DNA of 64,000 nt, taken from contig JAHCAY010000001.1 in NCBI GenBank assembly GCA_019634575.1, positions 124,001 through 188,000 of the forward strand, written 5' to 3'. The position numbers and the translations under genes were made by a program. Positions within the stretch are counted from its first letter, which is position 1, and every line of letters starts with the position of its first letter. Origin of the DNA: Candidatus Didemnitutus sp. (GTDB lineage Bacteria > Verrucomicrobiota > Verrucomicrobiia > Opitutales > Opitutaceae). The notes under the pieces were generated by a model. That model was not told the origin of the DNA, ran no database searches, and worked only from the letters and a program-made list of their open reading frames with translations. Below are positions 17,614-27,121 of this stretch, in pieces.

Positions 17614-20406
17614 CTAGGATGCGGTTTCGAACAGCGAAGCCGTCCAAGGGTCTACGGCATGATAGCCGCAGGCCTTTAGCGTTTCGAGCAACGGCCGCGC
17701 TGAATTGATTTCATCGAGCAGGAGATAAGCCTCGGCAAGCGGGGCAATCACCCGGGGATTTCGGGCGAATTTCGCCAACTGGGGGGCGAGTCGACTGACC
17801 ACGTCCTGCCAGAGCTGCCGCGCCTCGGCATCCCGCCCGAGTTGGTGGGCGAAGCGGCCGGCCAGCAGGCGGATCGCGACGTATTCGGCCAGAGTGTAGC
17901 CGTCGGTCGCGTCCACGCCGAGGAAATCGCTGCTGGCTGCGACGGCCTTCGCGGCCTCGGCGTATGCGGCCTCCGGCTCGGCGAAAGCCAACCGGGCCTG
18001 CAGGCGGTGTGCGGCGGCGAGTCGGCGGCGGAACAAGAGTGAGGTGGGTTCGCTTTGAACCAGCGCCTCGAGTTGCTTCCGGGCGTCGGCGACGAGCTTC
18101 CGAGCTTCCGCGTCGCGGCCGGTGAAGAAGAGGAGCTGGGCGCGGTCTTGTTCGATCGTCAGCGCGGTGGCGCGACGTTGCTGGTTCTTGGGATCATCCA
18201 CAATCAACTGAGCATAGACATCGCGGGCGGATTCGAAGCCGGCGAGCGCGTCGGCGGTCCTGCCGAGCATGGCAAGGACATGGGACGAAAAGATGCGGTT
18301 GTCCGCCAGTCGCGCGCGCCAGAGGGGATTGGTCGGTTCGCGGCGGGAGAGTTCGGTCAAGCCGGCGGCGGTGGCTTCATAGCCGGCGAGTGCATCGGCG
18401 AAACGTCCCTCGGCTTCTGCGATGCGGGCGCGCCATGATTCGATATCGGCGATCGACAGTCGGAGACGCGTGTCGTCGGGGGCGCGGGGCAGGAGTGTCT
18501 TCATCGTAGCCCTCTTGGCGAGAAAGCCCGCGTCGGCGGCGGCGAGATTGCCCTCGTCGAAATCCAGCACGGCGAGGTTGTGCTCGCCCGACATGCGCTC
18601 GCGCAGCGCGCGCAGCGTATCGCCCTCGAGTGTCACGAGTGCGGCGGATGAGTCGCGATAACGTGTAAGCCATATGCGCGCCATACCGGCATCCCCTTTG
18701 CGGCGCGCGGTGAAGCCGATCCAGAACTCGGCTTGGGCACGCTCGAAGAGCATGTCGGCGTTTTGCGGGTGGCGCGTCACGAGCGCGGCGGAGCGTTGGT
18801 AGGCCGCCTCAAATGCTTTCGAGGCGTCGGTGTAGCGCGCCTGGTCGAGACGGATTTCGCCGATCTGCGTGAGCGCTTTCGCCTGCTGCGTGAGCGCGGC
18901 GTCGGTGAGGTCCTTCGGGTCGAGCGCGGCGAAGTGCGCCATGGCCTTGTCGCCGACGGCGTCGAGCAGGCTGAGTTTGCCGATCCTCTTCAGCTCCGTG
19001 CGGAAATCGCCGAGCATGAAGGTGAGCAGCGCCTCGGCTTGTTCCTGACGGCGTTGGGCGTCGGCGCGGGCGACGGTCTCGGCGTGCTGGGCGGCCTGGG
19101 CGATGTCGCGCTCGGCGCGGGCGATGATCTCGGCGCGGCGGGCGCGCTCGGCTTGGACGAGGCTCACGATCGTGCCGGCGACGAGCGACGTCGCGATCGC
19201 CGCGGCGCTGGCGCAGGCGACGCGGTGGCGGGAAACGAATTTGCGTGTGCGGTAGAGCGCGTCGGGCGGGCGCGCGGTGACGGTCTCGCGGCGGAGGTGG
19301 CGACGGACGTCGTCGGCGAGTTCGAAGGCGGTGCCGTAGCGGCGGGCGCGGTCCTTTTCGAGGCAGCGCATGACGATCCAATCGAGATCGCCGCGGAGCA
19401 CGGAGGTGAGTTGCACGGGCGCGGAGCCGCGGAGACGGGCGACGGTGTCGCGGTCGGCGACGGCGAGAGTGGCGAGGCGCGTCGACGGACGCGGTGGATC
19501 GACTTCGCGGATGATGCGGCGGATCTCGGCGGCGCCGGCCTGGAGGAGCGATTGCGGGTCGTAGGGCGGGCGGCCGGCGAGGAGTTCGTAGAGGAGCACG
19601 CCGAGCGAGTAGACGTCGCTGCGCGTATCGATGTCGTGGTCGCGCGCCTCGACTTGCTCGGGGCTCATGTAGGCGGGCGTGCCGACGAGTTGGTCGACGC
19701 GGGTGATGAGCGTGTGCTCGGCGAGGCGGCCTTGCGTGGCTTTGGCGATGCCGAAGTCGATGATTTTGGGCATCGGCACGCCATCGTGCATCGCGACGAG
19801 GACGTTGGACGGCTTCACGTCGCGGTGGATGATGCCTTTTTGATGCGCGTGCTGGATGGCGAGGCAGACGCGGGCGAAGAGGTCGAGGCGTTGCTCGGTG
19901 GTGAGCCGGTATTCGTCGGAGAAGCGCGTGATCGGCAGGCCGTCGACGAATTCCATGACGAAGAACGGCCGGCCGGTGACGGTCGCGCCGGCGTCGAAAA
20001 CGCGCGCGATGCACGGGTGGTCCATCATGGCGAGCGCCTGGCGCTCGGCTTCGAAGCGCGTGATGACCTCGCGCGTGTCCATGCCGAGCTTGATGATCTT
20101 CAGCGCGACGTGGCGGCGGATCGGCTCGGTCTGCTCGGCGAGGTAGACGACGCCGCAGCCGCCTTCGCCGATGCGGCGTTCGAGGACGTAGGCGCCGATG
20201 CGGTCGCCGGGTTTCTCCTCGGGGAGCTCGGGGCGCGGTGCGAGCGGCGGGCGGTCGAGGAAGTTGCGCGCGGCGGCGTCGCTGGCGAGGAGGGCGTCGA
20301 TGCGGCGGCGTTGCTCGGCATCGGCGCAAGCGCGATCGAGGAACGCGGCGCGGTCGGCGGGCGGCAGTTCGAGGGCGTCGGAGAAGATTTCGTCGTCGGG
20401 TCTCAA
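17614..20406 (-). CDS. Transmembrane Ser/Thr protein kinase with C-terminal TPR domain (930 aa)
   Basis: Hanks-type kinase domain at residues about 70-350: glycine loop GEGGCGVVY, catalytic lysine in HVALKIIK, catalytic loop IIHRDVKPSNV, DFGIA, and activation segment GTPAYMSPEQ, all intact. A single TM helix follows at about 398-420 (ASAAAIATSLVAGTIVSLV), then a coiled coil rich in A/R/E, then a long TPR-like helical region to the end. This architecture, encoded directly after an ECF sigma factor gene, is common in Planctomycetota and Verrucomicrobiota. The kinase probably signals to the upstream sigma factor or the two small proteins downstream, but the target is not evident. The start at 20406 is 162 bp after the sigma gene stop. 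Confidence 0.95.
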   Translation of the reverse strand: MRPDDEIFSDALELPPADRAAFLDRACADAEQRRRIDALLASDAAARNFLDRPPLAPRPELPEEKPGDRIGAYVLERRIGEGGCGVVYLAEQTEPIRRHVALKIIKLGMDTREVITRFEAERQALAMMDHPCIARVFDAGATVTGRPFFVMEFVDGLPITRFSDEYRLTTEQRLDLFARVCLAIQHAHQKGIIHRDVKPSNVLVAMHDGVPMPKIIDFGIAKATQGRLAEHTLITRVDQLVGTPAYMSPEQVEARDHDIDTRSDVYSLGVLLYELLAGRPPYDPQSLLQAGAAEIRRIIREVDPPRPSTRLATLAVADRDTVARLRGSAPVQLTSVLRGDLDWIVMRCLEKDRARRYGTAFELADDVRRHLRRETVTARPPDALYRTRKFVSRHRVACASAAAIATSLVAGTIVSLVQAERARRAEIIARAERDIAQAAQHAETVARADAQRRQEQAEALLTFMLGDFRTELKRIGKLSLLDAVGDKAMAHFAALDPKDLTDAALTQQAKALTQIGEIRLDQARYTDASKAFEAAYQRSAALVTRHPQNADMLFERAQAEFWIGFTARRKGDAGMARIWLTRYRDSSAALVTLEGDTLRALRERMSGEHNLAVLDFDEGNLAAADAGFLAKRATMKTLLPRAPDDTRLRLSIADIESWRARIAEAEGRFADALAGYEATAAGLTELSRREPTNPLWRARLADNRIFSSHVLAMLGRTADALAGFESARDVYAQLIVDDPKNQQRRATALTIEQDRAQLLFFTGRDAEARKLVADARKQLEALVQSEPTSLLFRRRLAAAHRLQARLAFAEPEAAYAEAAKAVAASSDFLGVDATDGYTLAEYVAIRLLAGRFAHQLGRDAEARQLWQDVVSRLAPQLAKFARNPRVIAPLAEAYLLLDEINSARPLLETLKACGYHAVDPWTASLFETAS

Positions 20407-20568
20407 GGTGGGGGCGCGAACGGGTCGCGCACTGCGGGCATTACGGAGATGCGGAAAAGCGGGAAAAAAGGGGCCAGCGAACCCGGCAGAACGGCGATGC
20501 GGGCAGCCGGACTTCCGTCGCGACCGTGGTGACCGGTCCGGGCGGCGGAGAGGCGTGGAGTGGCGGGG

Positions 20569-21177
20569 TCAGCCGCGGAGTCGGGTGATTTCGTTGAACA
20601 GCCAGGCGCGAGCGTAGGCCCAGTCGCGCTTGGCGGTGCGGTGGGAAATTTCGAGAGTATCGGCGGCTTCGTCGAGCGTGAGACCGCCGAAGTATTTCAA
20701 CTTCACGAGTTCGGCTTTGCGGGCGTCGTGCGCAGTGAGGGCGGTGAGGGCGTCGTTGACGAGGATGAGTTCCGTGTCGTCGGCCGGCGCGGCGAGATCG
20801 AAGCCGGTCGAGTCCACGCTGAGCTTGGTCGCGCCGGCACCGCGGCGGGCAGCGTGTTTGCGCCGGGCGCTGTCGATCAGGATGCGCCGCATGCTCTCGG
20901 CGGCGGCGGCGAAAAAGTGCCGGCGGTTGGCCCACGTGGGTTGGCGGTCGCCGCCGAGGCGGAGCCAGGCCTCGTGCACGAGCGCGGTGGGTTGCAGCGT
21001 GTAGGCGGCGGACTCGCGCGCGAGCTTCGCGGCGGCGAGTTTCCGGAGTTCGTCGTAGACGAGGGCGAGCAGCGCTGCCGGATCGCTCGCGAGGGTGAGG
21101 TCGGGAGCGGGCGGAGGCGTGGGGCCGGAATCGGTCACGCCGGCACACTGGCGGGCCGGCGGTCGGGGCAAAACCAA
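20569..21177 (-). CDS. ECF-type RNA polymerase sigma factor (about 190-202 aa)
   Basis: Region 2 is visible as ALVYDELRKLAAAKL...TLQPTALVHEAWLRL and NRRHFFAAAAESMRRILID. Region 4 is LVKLKYFGGLTLDEAADTLEISHRTAKRDWAYARAWL, a helix-turn-helix. The LQPTALVHEAWLRL and RRHFFAAAA motifs mark the planctomycete-type ECF group (Sigma70_ECF), typically paired with Ser/Thr kinases, as here with the gene 162 bp downstream. The N-terminal 13 residues before a GTG (VTDSGPTPP) are unusual, so translation may start there. No anti-sigma factor gene is visible; control by the kinase is plausible inference. It lies 34 bp beyond the stop of an ADOP gene (21212). Confidence 0.92.
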   Translation of the reverse strand: MVLPRPPARQCAGVTDSGPTPPPAPDLTLASDPAALLALVYDELRKLAAAKLARESAAYTLQPTALVHEAWLRLGGDRQPTWANRRHFFAAAAESMRRILIDSARRKHAARRGAGATKLSVDSTGFDLAAPADDTELILVNDALTALTAHDARKAELVKLKYFGGLTLDEAADTLEISHRTAKRDWAYARAWLFNEITRLRG

Positions 21178-21211
21178 AAAGTGCGCGTGAGACGCGGAAG
21201 ATTTTTCCGAC

Positions 21212-23620
21212 TCAGTCCGCGCGGAGGGCTTCGACCGGGTTCACACGGGCGGCCCGGCGGGCGGGCAGCCAGCTGGCGAGGGCGGCGGCGAGGGCGAGGA
21301 GGGCGGTGGCGACGCCGAGCGTGGCGGGGTCGAAGGGCGAGACTTCGAACAGTTGCGTCTGGAGCGCGCGGCCGGCGGCGAGCGCGCCGGCGAGGCCGAT
21401 GCCGGCGCCGATCGCGAGCGGGAGCAGGCCTTGCCGGAGCATGAGGCCGACGACGTTGCCGCTCGCGGCGCCGAGCGCCATGCGGACGCCGATCTCGCGG
21501 CGGCGGGTGTTCACGCCGTAGGCGACGACGCCGTAGAGGCCGGTGAGCGCGAGCACGAAGGCGAGGACGGAGAAGCCGGTGAGCAGGCGCGATTGGAGCG
21601 TCGTGTTCTGGTAGGTGGAGGCGACTTCCTCCTGCATCGTGCTGAGGTTGAAGATCGCGATCTCGGGATCGAGCCGGCCGACGAGTTCGCGGATCTGGCG
21701 CTCGAGGAGACGCGGGTTGCCCTCGGTGCGGACGAGGCCGACTTTCTGCTGCCACGCGAATTGCCGGAGCGAGACGTAGGCCTGCGGGCGCGACGGCGGT
21801 TCGGCGTAGCCGTAGACTTTCAGGGTCGGCACGATGCCGACGACGGTGAACCAGTTGCGGCTCTCGTCGTCGCTGAAGCCCCAGTGGATGCGTTTGCCGA
21901 GCGGATCCTGGCCGGGCCAGAACTTGCGCGCGAAGCCTTCGTCGACGATGGCGACGCTCGGGTCGGTCATGTCCGGCGGGCCGAAGGCGCGGCCTTTCAA
22001 GAGCGGCACCTTGAGCGTGGCGAAGTAGTCGTCGCTGACCATGCCCATCTCGGCGAGCGGCAGGTCGTTTTGATCGAGGCGATGCACGCCCTCGACGGCG
22101 AAGCTGGATTGCCAGCCGGTGTCGAGCGGCGGGGTCGTGCTGAGGGCGGCGGTCTTCACGCCCGGCAGCGCCTTCAGTTCATCGACCAAGCGCAGGAAGA
22201 AATCGCGGCGACGGACTTCGTCGGTGCCGTAGCGGCTGCCCGGGAGTGAGATCTCGAAGGTGAGGGTGGAGGAGGCGTCGAAGCCCAGGTCGGCGCTTTG
22301 CATCCGCTCGAGGCTGCGCAGGATCAACCCGCTGACACTGAGCAACACGAGGGTGAGCGCGACCTGGGCTCCGACGAGAATCTGGCGCACGCCGCCGCCC
22401 GCGGTGGCGCCGCGTCCGCCGTCGTGCAGCGCGGCGCGGACGTCGGTGCGCGAAATCTTCAACGCGGGCCACAGTCCGGCGAGGGCGCCGGAGACGATCG
22501 CGAGCGCGAACGAGAAGCCGAGCACCCAGAAGTTGAGCGCGATGGCTTGGAAGCGGACGTTGTCGGCCGGGATGAGCGAGCGGATGAGTTGCAGCGCGCC
22601 GCCGGCGACGAGCAGCGCGAGCACGCCACCCGTGAGGCCCACGAGCAGCGACTCGGTGAGCATCTGACGGATGAGCTGCGCGCGGCTGGCGCCGAGCGCG
22701 GCACGGACGGCGTAGTCGCGCTCCTGCTGAATGCCGCGGGTGATGAAGAGGCTCGCGACGTTGGCGCAGGCGATGGCGAGGACGAAGGCGGTCGCCGCGA
22801 GCAGCGACCACAGGCCGGCGCGGTAGGTGTCGGTTTGGTTTTCCTCGTAGGTCTGGATGCGCGCGCTGACGCCCGTGAGATTGCCGGGGTAATTGGGACG
22901 CAGCCCGACGTAGATGCGCTCCATGTCGGCGGCGGCCTGTTGCAGCGACACGCCGGGCTTCAGGCGGCCGTAGCTGTAGAGTCCGGGATTGTTGCCGCGG
23001 GATTGCCAACCGGGCTGTGTGGCGGCGAACGGGAAGATCGGCACCCAGACTTCGGCGAGGCGCGGGAGGCCGAGCGCGGCGGGCGCGATGCCGATCACGG
23101 TGCGCTGCACGCCGTCGACCGGAATGGTGGTGCCGAGGAGCGCGGGGTTGCGGCCGAAGCGGCGTTCCCAGAGTTTTTCGGAGATGACGACGACGGGGGC
23201 GGCGCCGGGCTTGTCCTCGTCGCGGGTAAAATAGCGGCCCGCCACGGGCGGGAGTTGGGCGACGTCGAAGAGCGAAGCGGAAGCGTAGGCACCGGTGACG
23301 TTTTCCGGGAGCTGGCCGGCGCCGGAGAGGTTGAAACGGTCGCGGCGGTGGACGGCGAGGGCGCTGAAGGTCTGCTGCTCGTTCATCCAGTCCTGCACGG
23401 TGGGCCAGGAAATCGACATCTCCATCTGCGGGCCCTTTTGCCAGAGCACCACGAGTTGCTCGGCGTGCGGGTAGGGGAACGGCTTGAGGAGGACCGCGTA
23501 GAGGACGGAGAAAATCGCCGTGGTGGCGCCGATGCCCAGTGCGAGCGTGAGGATCGTGGCGGCGGTGAAGCCGGGGGACTTGCGCAGCGAGCGCAGGGCG
23601 AAGCGGATGACGTGCGGCAT
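21212..23620 (-). CDS. ADOP-type ABC transporter permease (802 aa)
   Basis: Complete duplicated permease. The frame opens at 23647, but the ATG at 23620 (MPHVIRFALRSLRKSPGFTA) matches the family start. Coupling motifs are RDYAVRAALGASRAQL and [16 protein letters not shown], and the end reads AARVNPVEALRAD. The short extracytoplasmic domains make it one of the smaller copies. It is flanked by the ECF sigma gene downstream (34 bp) and the isomerase-like gene upstream (66 bp). Whether it belongs to the sigma/kinase transcript is unclear. No ATPase domain; substrate unknown. Confidence 0.94.
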   Translation of the reverse strand: MPHVIRFALRSLRKSPGFTAATILTLALGIGATTAIFSVLYAVLLKPFPYPHAEQLVVLWQKGPQMEMSISWPTVQDWMNEQQTFSALAVHRRDRFNLSGAGQLPENVTGAYASASLFDVAQLPPVAGRYFTRDEDKPGAAPVVVISEKLWERRFGRNPALLGTTIPVDGVQRTVIGIAPAALGLPRLAEVWVPIFPFAATQPGWQSRGNNPGLYSYGRLKPGVSLQQAAADMERIYVGLRPNYPGNLTGVSARIQTYEENQTDTYRAGLWSLLAATAFVLAIACANVASLFITRGIQQERDYAVRAALGASRAQLIRQMLTESLLVGLTGGVLALLVAGGALQLIRSLIPADNVRFQAIALNFWVLGFSFALAIVSGALAGLWPALKISRTDVRAALHDGGRGATAGGGVRQILVGAQVALTLVLLSVSGLILRSLERMQSADLGFDASSTLTFEISLPGSRYGTDEVRRRDFFLRLVDELKALPGVKTAALSTTPPLDTGWQSSFAVEGVHRLDQNDLPLAEMGMVSDDYFATLKVPLLKGRAFGPPDMTDPSVAIVDEGFARKFWPGQDPLGKRIHWGFSDDESRNWFTVVGIVPTLKVYGYAEPPSRPQAYVSLRQFAWQQKVGLVRTEGNPRLLERQIRELVGRLDPEIAIFNLSTMQEEVASTYQNTTLQSRLLTGFSVLAFVLALTGLYGVVAYGVNTRRREIGVRMALGAASGNVVGLMLRQGLLPLAIGAGIGLAGALAAGRALQTQLFEVSPFDPATLGVATALLALAAALASWLPARRAARVNPVEALRAD

Positions 23621-23685
23621 GGTCGTGGTCAGATGGGTGCTGACCAAGAGAACCCGCCGGCGCGTTGGCGGTTACCGGGAATCTC

Positions 23686-24021
23686 TCAGTATTCCGCCGG
23701 ACCGCCCGCTGGATCGGTCGGCGCGTCGTAGCCGGGCGCGAAAAGGCGCTCGTAGCCGTCGTAGGGCCGCAATTCGTGCAGTTGAAATTCGATCAGGCCG
23801 GCGCGCGCGAGCGGCAGCGCGGCGAGATAGGCGCGAGCGCTGGCGAGGCTGGGGCATTCGAGTGTGAGGACGGCGTGGCGTTCGGGATGCGTGAACCAGA
23901 TTTCGCGGACGACGCCGGCAGATTGGAGGCGCCAGACGGCGGCGGCTTCGTGGCGCAGGAGGTCGGTGTGGTCGGGGCGCGGCAGCGCGGGGATTTCTCT
24001 TTCGAGGGCGAGGAAGCGCAT
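23686..24021 (-). CDS. Muconolactone delta-isomerase-like ferredoxin-fold protein (111 aa)
   Basis: A small alpha/beta protein beginning MRFLALEREIP, with REIWFTHPERHAVLTLEC in the middle and LIEFQLHELRPYDGYERLF near the end. This pattern resembles small dimeric alpha+beta-barrel proteins of the muconolactone isomerase/YciI-like type. No aromatic-degradation genes are nearby, so a true isomerase role is doubtful. It lies 8 bp after the DUF3788 gene and is likely co-transcribed with it. No signal peptide, so cytoplasmic. Function unknown. Confidence 0.7.
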   Translation of the reverse strand: MRFLALEREIPALPRPDHTDLLRHEAAAVWRLQSAGVVREIWFTHPERHAVLTLECPSLASARAYLAALPLARAGLIEFQLHELRPYDGYERLFAPGYDAPTDPAGGPAEY

Positions 24022-24028
24022 GGCGGAA

Positions 24029-24448
24029 TCAGTGAGCGGCTTTGAGGGCGGCGAGTCGGCGCAGAGCCGGGAGCGCGCGCGGAGATTTCACGACGAGGCG
24101 GAGAGCGGTGCCTTCGGGATAGCGCAGCGCCGTGGCGAGCGCGGTGCGGACCGTTTGGGGCAGGCGCGCGGCGCGCGCGGAGGCGACCGCGCGGTCGCCG
24201 AGGATGAAGGTGACATTGAAGCCGCCGCGGCCCGGCGAGAGCCAGACGATGGTGCGCTGGCCTTGGAGCACGCGCAGCGACCAGCCCCATTTGGGCGAGT
24301 GGCATTTCCATTCCTGCGTCGTGGTCAGGCTTTCGCGGGCCAGATGCGTGAGGAAGTCGTTCCAGACCGATTGCGTCGCGCCCAACGCGGCCGAAAGTTC
24401 GGTCTTCGTCGGGGCGTGCGGGTGGTGAGTGAAGGCGTTGGTAAGCAC
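24029..24448 (-). CDS. DUF3788-family protein (139 aa)
   Basis: Recognised from the SVWNDFLTHL, EWKCHSPKWGWSLRV and IVWLSPGRGGFNVTFILGD segments, which match the DUF3788 pattern (a small cytoplasmic domain often found alone in Firmicutes, Bacteroidota and Verrucomicrobiota). No catalytic motif is known. It is followed after 8 bp by the isomerase-like gene. The 99-bp gap upstream contains small inverted repeats (cggca/tgccg) but no promoter that can be stated with confidence. Confidence 0.75.
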   Translation of the reverse strand: MLTNAFTHHPHAPTKTELSAALGATQSVWNDFLTHLARESLTTTQEWKCHSPKWGWSLRVLQGQRTIVWLSPGRGGFNVTFILGDRAVASARAARLPQTVRTALATALRYPEGTALRLVVKSPRALPALRRLAALKAAH

Positions 24449-24547
24449 GGCAAAGTGCCGAACCAGCGCGGAACAGTTCGGAAACGGGCGAAGCTCTACC
24501 GTGTTCCCACACGGATGTCCACGCCGCGCTATCCTCCCGGCGGAGCC

Positions 24548-27076
24548 TCAGTCGGCGCGCAGCGCTTCGCTGGGGCTCACGCGGGAGGCGCGCCACGCCG
24601 GCACCGCCGCTGCGACGAGAGCTGCCAGACCAAGTCCGACCGCGGCGATCGCGTAAGCCGAGGGATCGGTGGGAGTGAGACCGTAGAGCATCTGCCGCAG
24701 CAGCTGCGCGACGCCCCACGCGGCGAGTCCGCCCGCCACGACGCCAGCCGCCACCATCGCTCCGGCTTCCCCGATGAATTGACGGAGGATGTGACCAGGC
24801 AACGCGCCAAGCGCCATGCGCACGCCGATCTCGCTCGTGCGGCGCGCGATCAGGTAGGACATGAGCCCGTAGAGTCCGACCGACGTGAGCAGCAACGAGA
24901 GCGCGCCGAATAACCCGGCCAGCTTGGCGAAGAGTCGTTCCTCGCGGTGCAGCATGTCCACCTGCTGGTCCATCGTGCGCAGGTTGAGCAGCGGGATTTG
25001 CGCATCCAGCGCACGCACCGTTGTGCGGATCGACGGCGTCAACGCTTCCGCCGAGCCCGTGTAACGCAGGGTGAAGAAGAGGAAGCCGCCGCCGCGTTGC
25101 GCCGCGCTGAGATAGACCGTGGGCGGCACCTCCGAGCGGAGATCGGCGTATTTCGCGTCGCGAGCGACGCCGACGATCTCGAACTCGTTCTTGTCGTCAC
25201 CGGGATAGTGGAAGCGCAGGCCGAGCGGATGCGCGCCCGCCAGATAGAGGCGCGCGAAGGTTTCGTTGACGATCGCCACTTTGGGGGAGGACGGACCGTC
25301 CGCAGCCGTGAAAGCTCGTCCGAGCACGAGCGGCAGCTCGAGCACCGAGAAGAAGTTCGGCGCCACGGCGTTGAAGTGCGCCTCGAGTCCGCTGGCGCCT
25401 TGGGGCGGCGTCACGCCGGGGATGAGGACCGAACTCGTCTGCACATAATGCGACAACACCGGCACGCGCGAGAACGTGACTCCGCGCACGCCGGGCAGCG
25501 TCGCGAGCCGCTCCTGCGCGCGATCACGGAAATTTCGCGTCTGCGCCTCGTCGAAGCCGGCGGCGGTGAGATTGAAATTGAAAAGGAGGAGGGAGCGCCG
25601 GTTGAAGCCGGCGTCGACGCGGTCGAGGTTGCGGAGCGAGCCGAGCAACAGCGTCAGGCAGACGAGCAGCACGAGCGAGAGAGCCAGCTGCGTCGCCATC
25701 AGGCCGCGACTGAGACGCGAACGCGCGCCGCGGGCACCGCGACCGCCTTGGAATTCCTGCGTGAGATCGAGCTTCGTGGCGCGCAGCGCGGGCGCGAGAC
25801 CGAAGGCGGCGGTGGTGAGCAAGGCGGCCAACGCGGTGAACGCGATGACGCGCCAATCGAGCGGCAGTTCGAGGTTCGCTGACTGGGCGCCGAACGGCTG
25901 CAAGGCGATCAATGCGCCCCGGGCCAGGCTCGCGAGCGTGAGACCGACAAGCGCCGAGACCGCAGCGAGGACCAGGCTCTCGGCGAGGAGCTGGCGCACG
26001 ATCCGGGTGCGACTCGCGCCGAGCGCGAGGCGGACGGCAATCTCGCGACGGCGGGAGGCGCCGCGTGCGAGGAGGAGATTGGCCACATTCGCGCAGGCGG
26101 CGAGGAGCACGAGGCCGACGAGACCCTGCATGAGACGCAGGGAGTCCTGGTAGCGCTGGCGATAGTCGCGCTCGCCTTGGAAGCCAGGGTCGGCGTGCAG
26201 GGTCGGCGCGCCGGGCATCTCACCGCGTCCCTCCGGCGGAGGCGGCGCGGTGCGCCAGCCCTCTTGCGCGGTCGCAACGAAGATCGGTTCCAGTGTGGCG
26301 CAGGCTTGTGCGGCAGTTACTCCCGGGGCGAGCCGCCCCATGACGCGGACCCACCAGGTGGAAAGTCGCGAGTGCTCTTCGGCGCTGTCGCGTTCGAAGC
26401 GCCCGTGTTGGGCCAAGGGCAGGTAGATGTCGGTATGTTCGCCGACTTGGCTGGTGCCTCCGAAATCGTGCGCAGCCACCCCGATGATGGTGACCGGGAC
26501 GTTGTTGTAGGTCACGGTGCGGCCAAGCACATCGCCCGAGCCGGCGAAGCGGCGCTGCCAGAATCGATAGGAAATCACGGCGACCGGTTGTGCCGAGACG
26601 CGATCATCATCGCGCGCGATCGGTCGGCCGACCTGCATTGCAACTCCGAGCCCCGAGAAATAGTTCCCCGAGACGAGTTGCGCGGTGAGTCCGGTTTCCG
26701 GGGCGCCGTCCACGAGAACGAAGCTCTCGGTGGATGGCACGAAGGCGATGACCTCGGAGAGCACTTCGGGGTGAGCGCGGAAGCGCTCGACCATCCCCAG
26801 CGAAAAGGAAGTCGTGTAGTAGCGACCGCTGGCGATGTCCGCTCCGCCGAAACCCTCGACGGATTGCGCGAGGCCGCCGCGTTCGCCCTCGACGTTGCGG
26901 AAGATGACGAGCTCCTCCGGCGCGCGCACGGGCAGCGGACGCAGGAGGAATTCGTTGACGAGGCTGAATACGGCGGTGTTGGCGCCGATGCCGAGCGCGA
27001 GCGACAGGACCGCGATGACGGCGAAGCCGGGACTCTGGCGAAGTTGACGGACGGCGAGGCGCAGGTCGGCGAGCAT
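24548..27076 (-). CDS. ADOP-type ABC transporter permease (842 aa)
   Basis: Complete duplicated permease starting [20 protein letters not shown]. Coupling motifs are [16 protein letters not shown] and [16 protein letters not shown], and the end reads [13 protein letters not shown]. It is the third gene of an ADOP trio (29555, 27122, 24548) read right to left with gaps of 30 and 45 bp. The second periplasmic domain is compact. No ATP-binding domain. The nearest ATPase gene lies upstream at 32343-33053, possibly in the same transcription unit or shared as a subunit. Confidence 0.95.
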   Translation of the reverse strand: MLADLRLAVRQLRQSPGFAVIAVLSLALGIGANTAVFSLVNEFLLRPLPVRAPEELVIFRNVEGERGGLAQSVEGFGGADIASGRYYTTSFSLGMVERFRAHPEVLSEVIAFVPSTESFVLVDGAPETGLTAQLVSGNYFSGLGVAMQVGRPIARDDDRVSAQPVAVISYRFWQRRFAGSGDVLGRTVTYNNVPVTIIGVAAHDFGGTSQVGEHTDIYLPLAQHGRFERDSAEEHSRLSTWWVRVMGRLAPGVTAAQACATLEPIFVATAQEGWRTAPPPPEGRGEMPGAPTLHADPGFQGERDYRQRYQDSLRLMQGLVGLVLLAACANVANLLLARGASRRREIAVRLALGASRTRIVRQLLAESLVLAAVSALVGLTLASLARGALIALQPFGAQSANLELPLDWRVIAFTALAALLTTAAFGLAPALRATKLDLTQEFQGGRGARGARSRLSRGLMATQLALSLVLLVCLTLLLGSLRNLDRVDAGFNRRSLLLFNFNLTAAGFDEAQTRNFRDRAQERLATLPGVRGVTFSRVPVLSHYVQTSSVLIPGVTPPQGASGLEAHFNAVAPNFFSVLELPLVLGRAFTAADGPSSPKVAIVNETFARLYLAGAHPLGLRFHYPGDDKNEFEIVGVARDAKYADLRSEVPPTVYLSAAQRGGGFLFFTLRYTGSAEALTPSIRTTVRALDAQIPLLNLRTMDQQVDMLHREERLFAKLAGLFGALSLLLTSVGLYGLMSYLIARRTSEIGVRMALGALPGHILRQFIGEAGAMVAAGVVAGGLAAWGVAQLLRQMLYGLTPTDPSAYAIAAVGLGLAALVAAAVPAWRASRVSPSEALRAD

Positions 27077-27121
27077 GACGAAATGAACCGCGCCCGGACG
27101 CCGCGGTTACAAGGGATTTTC

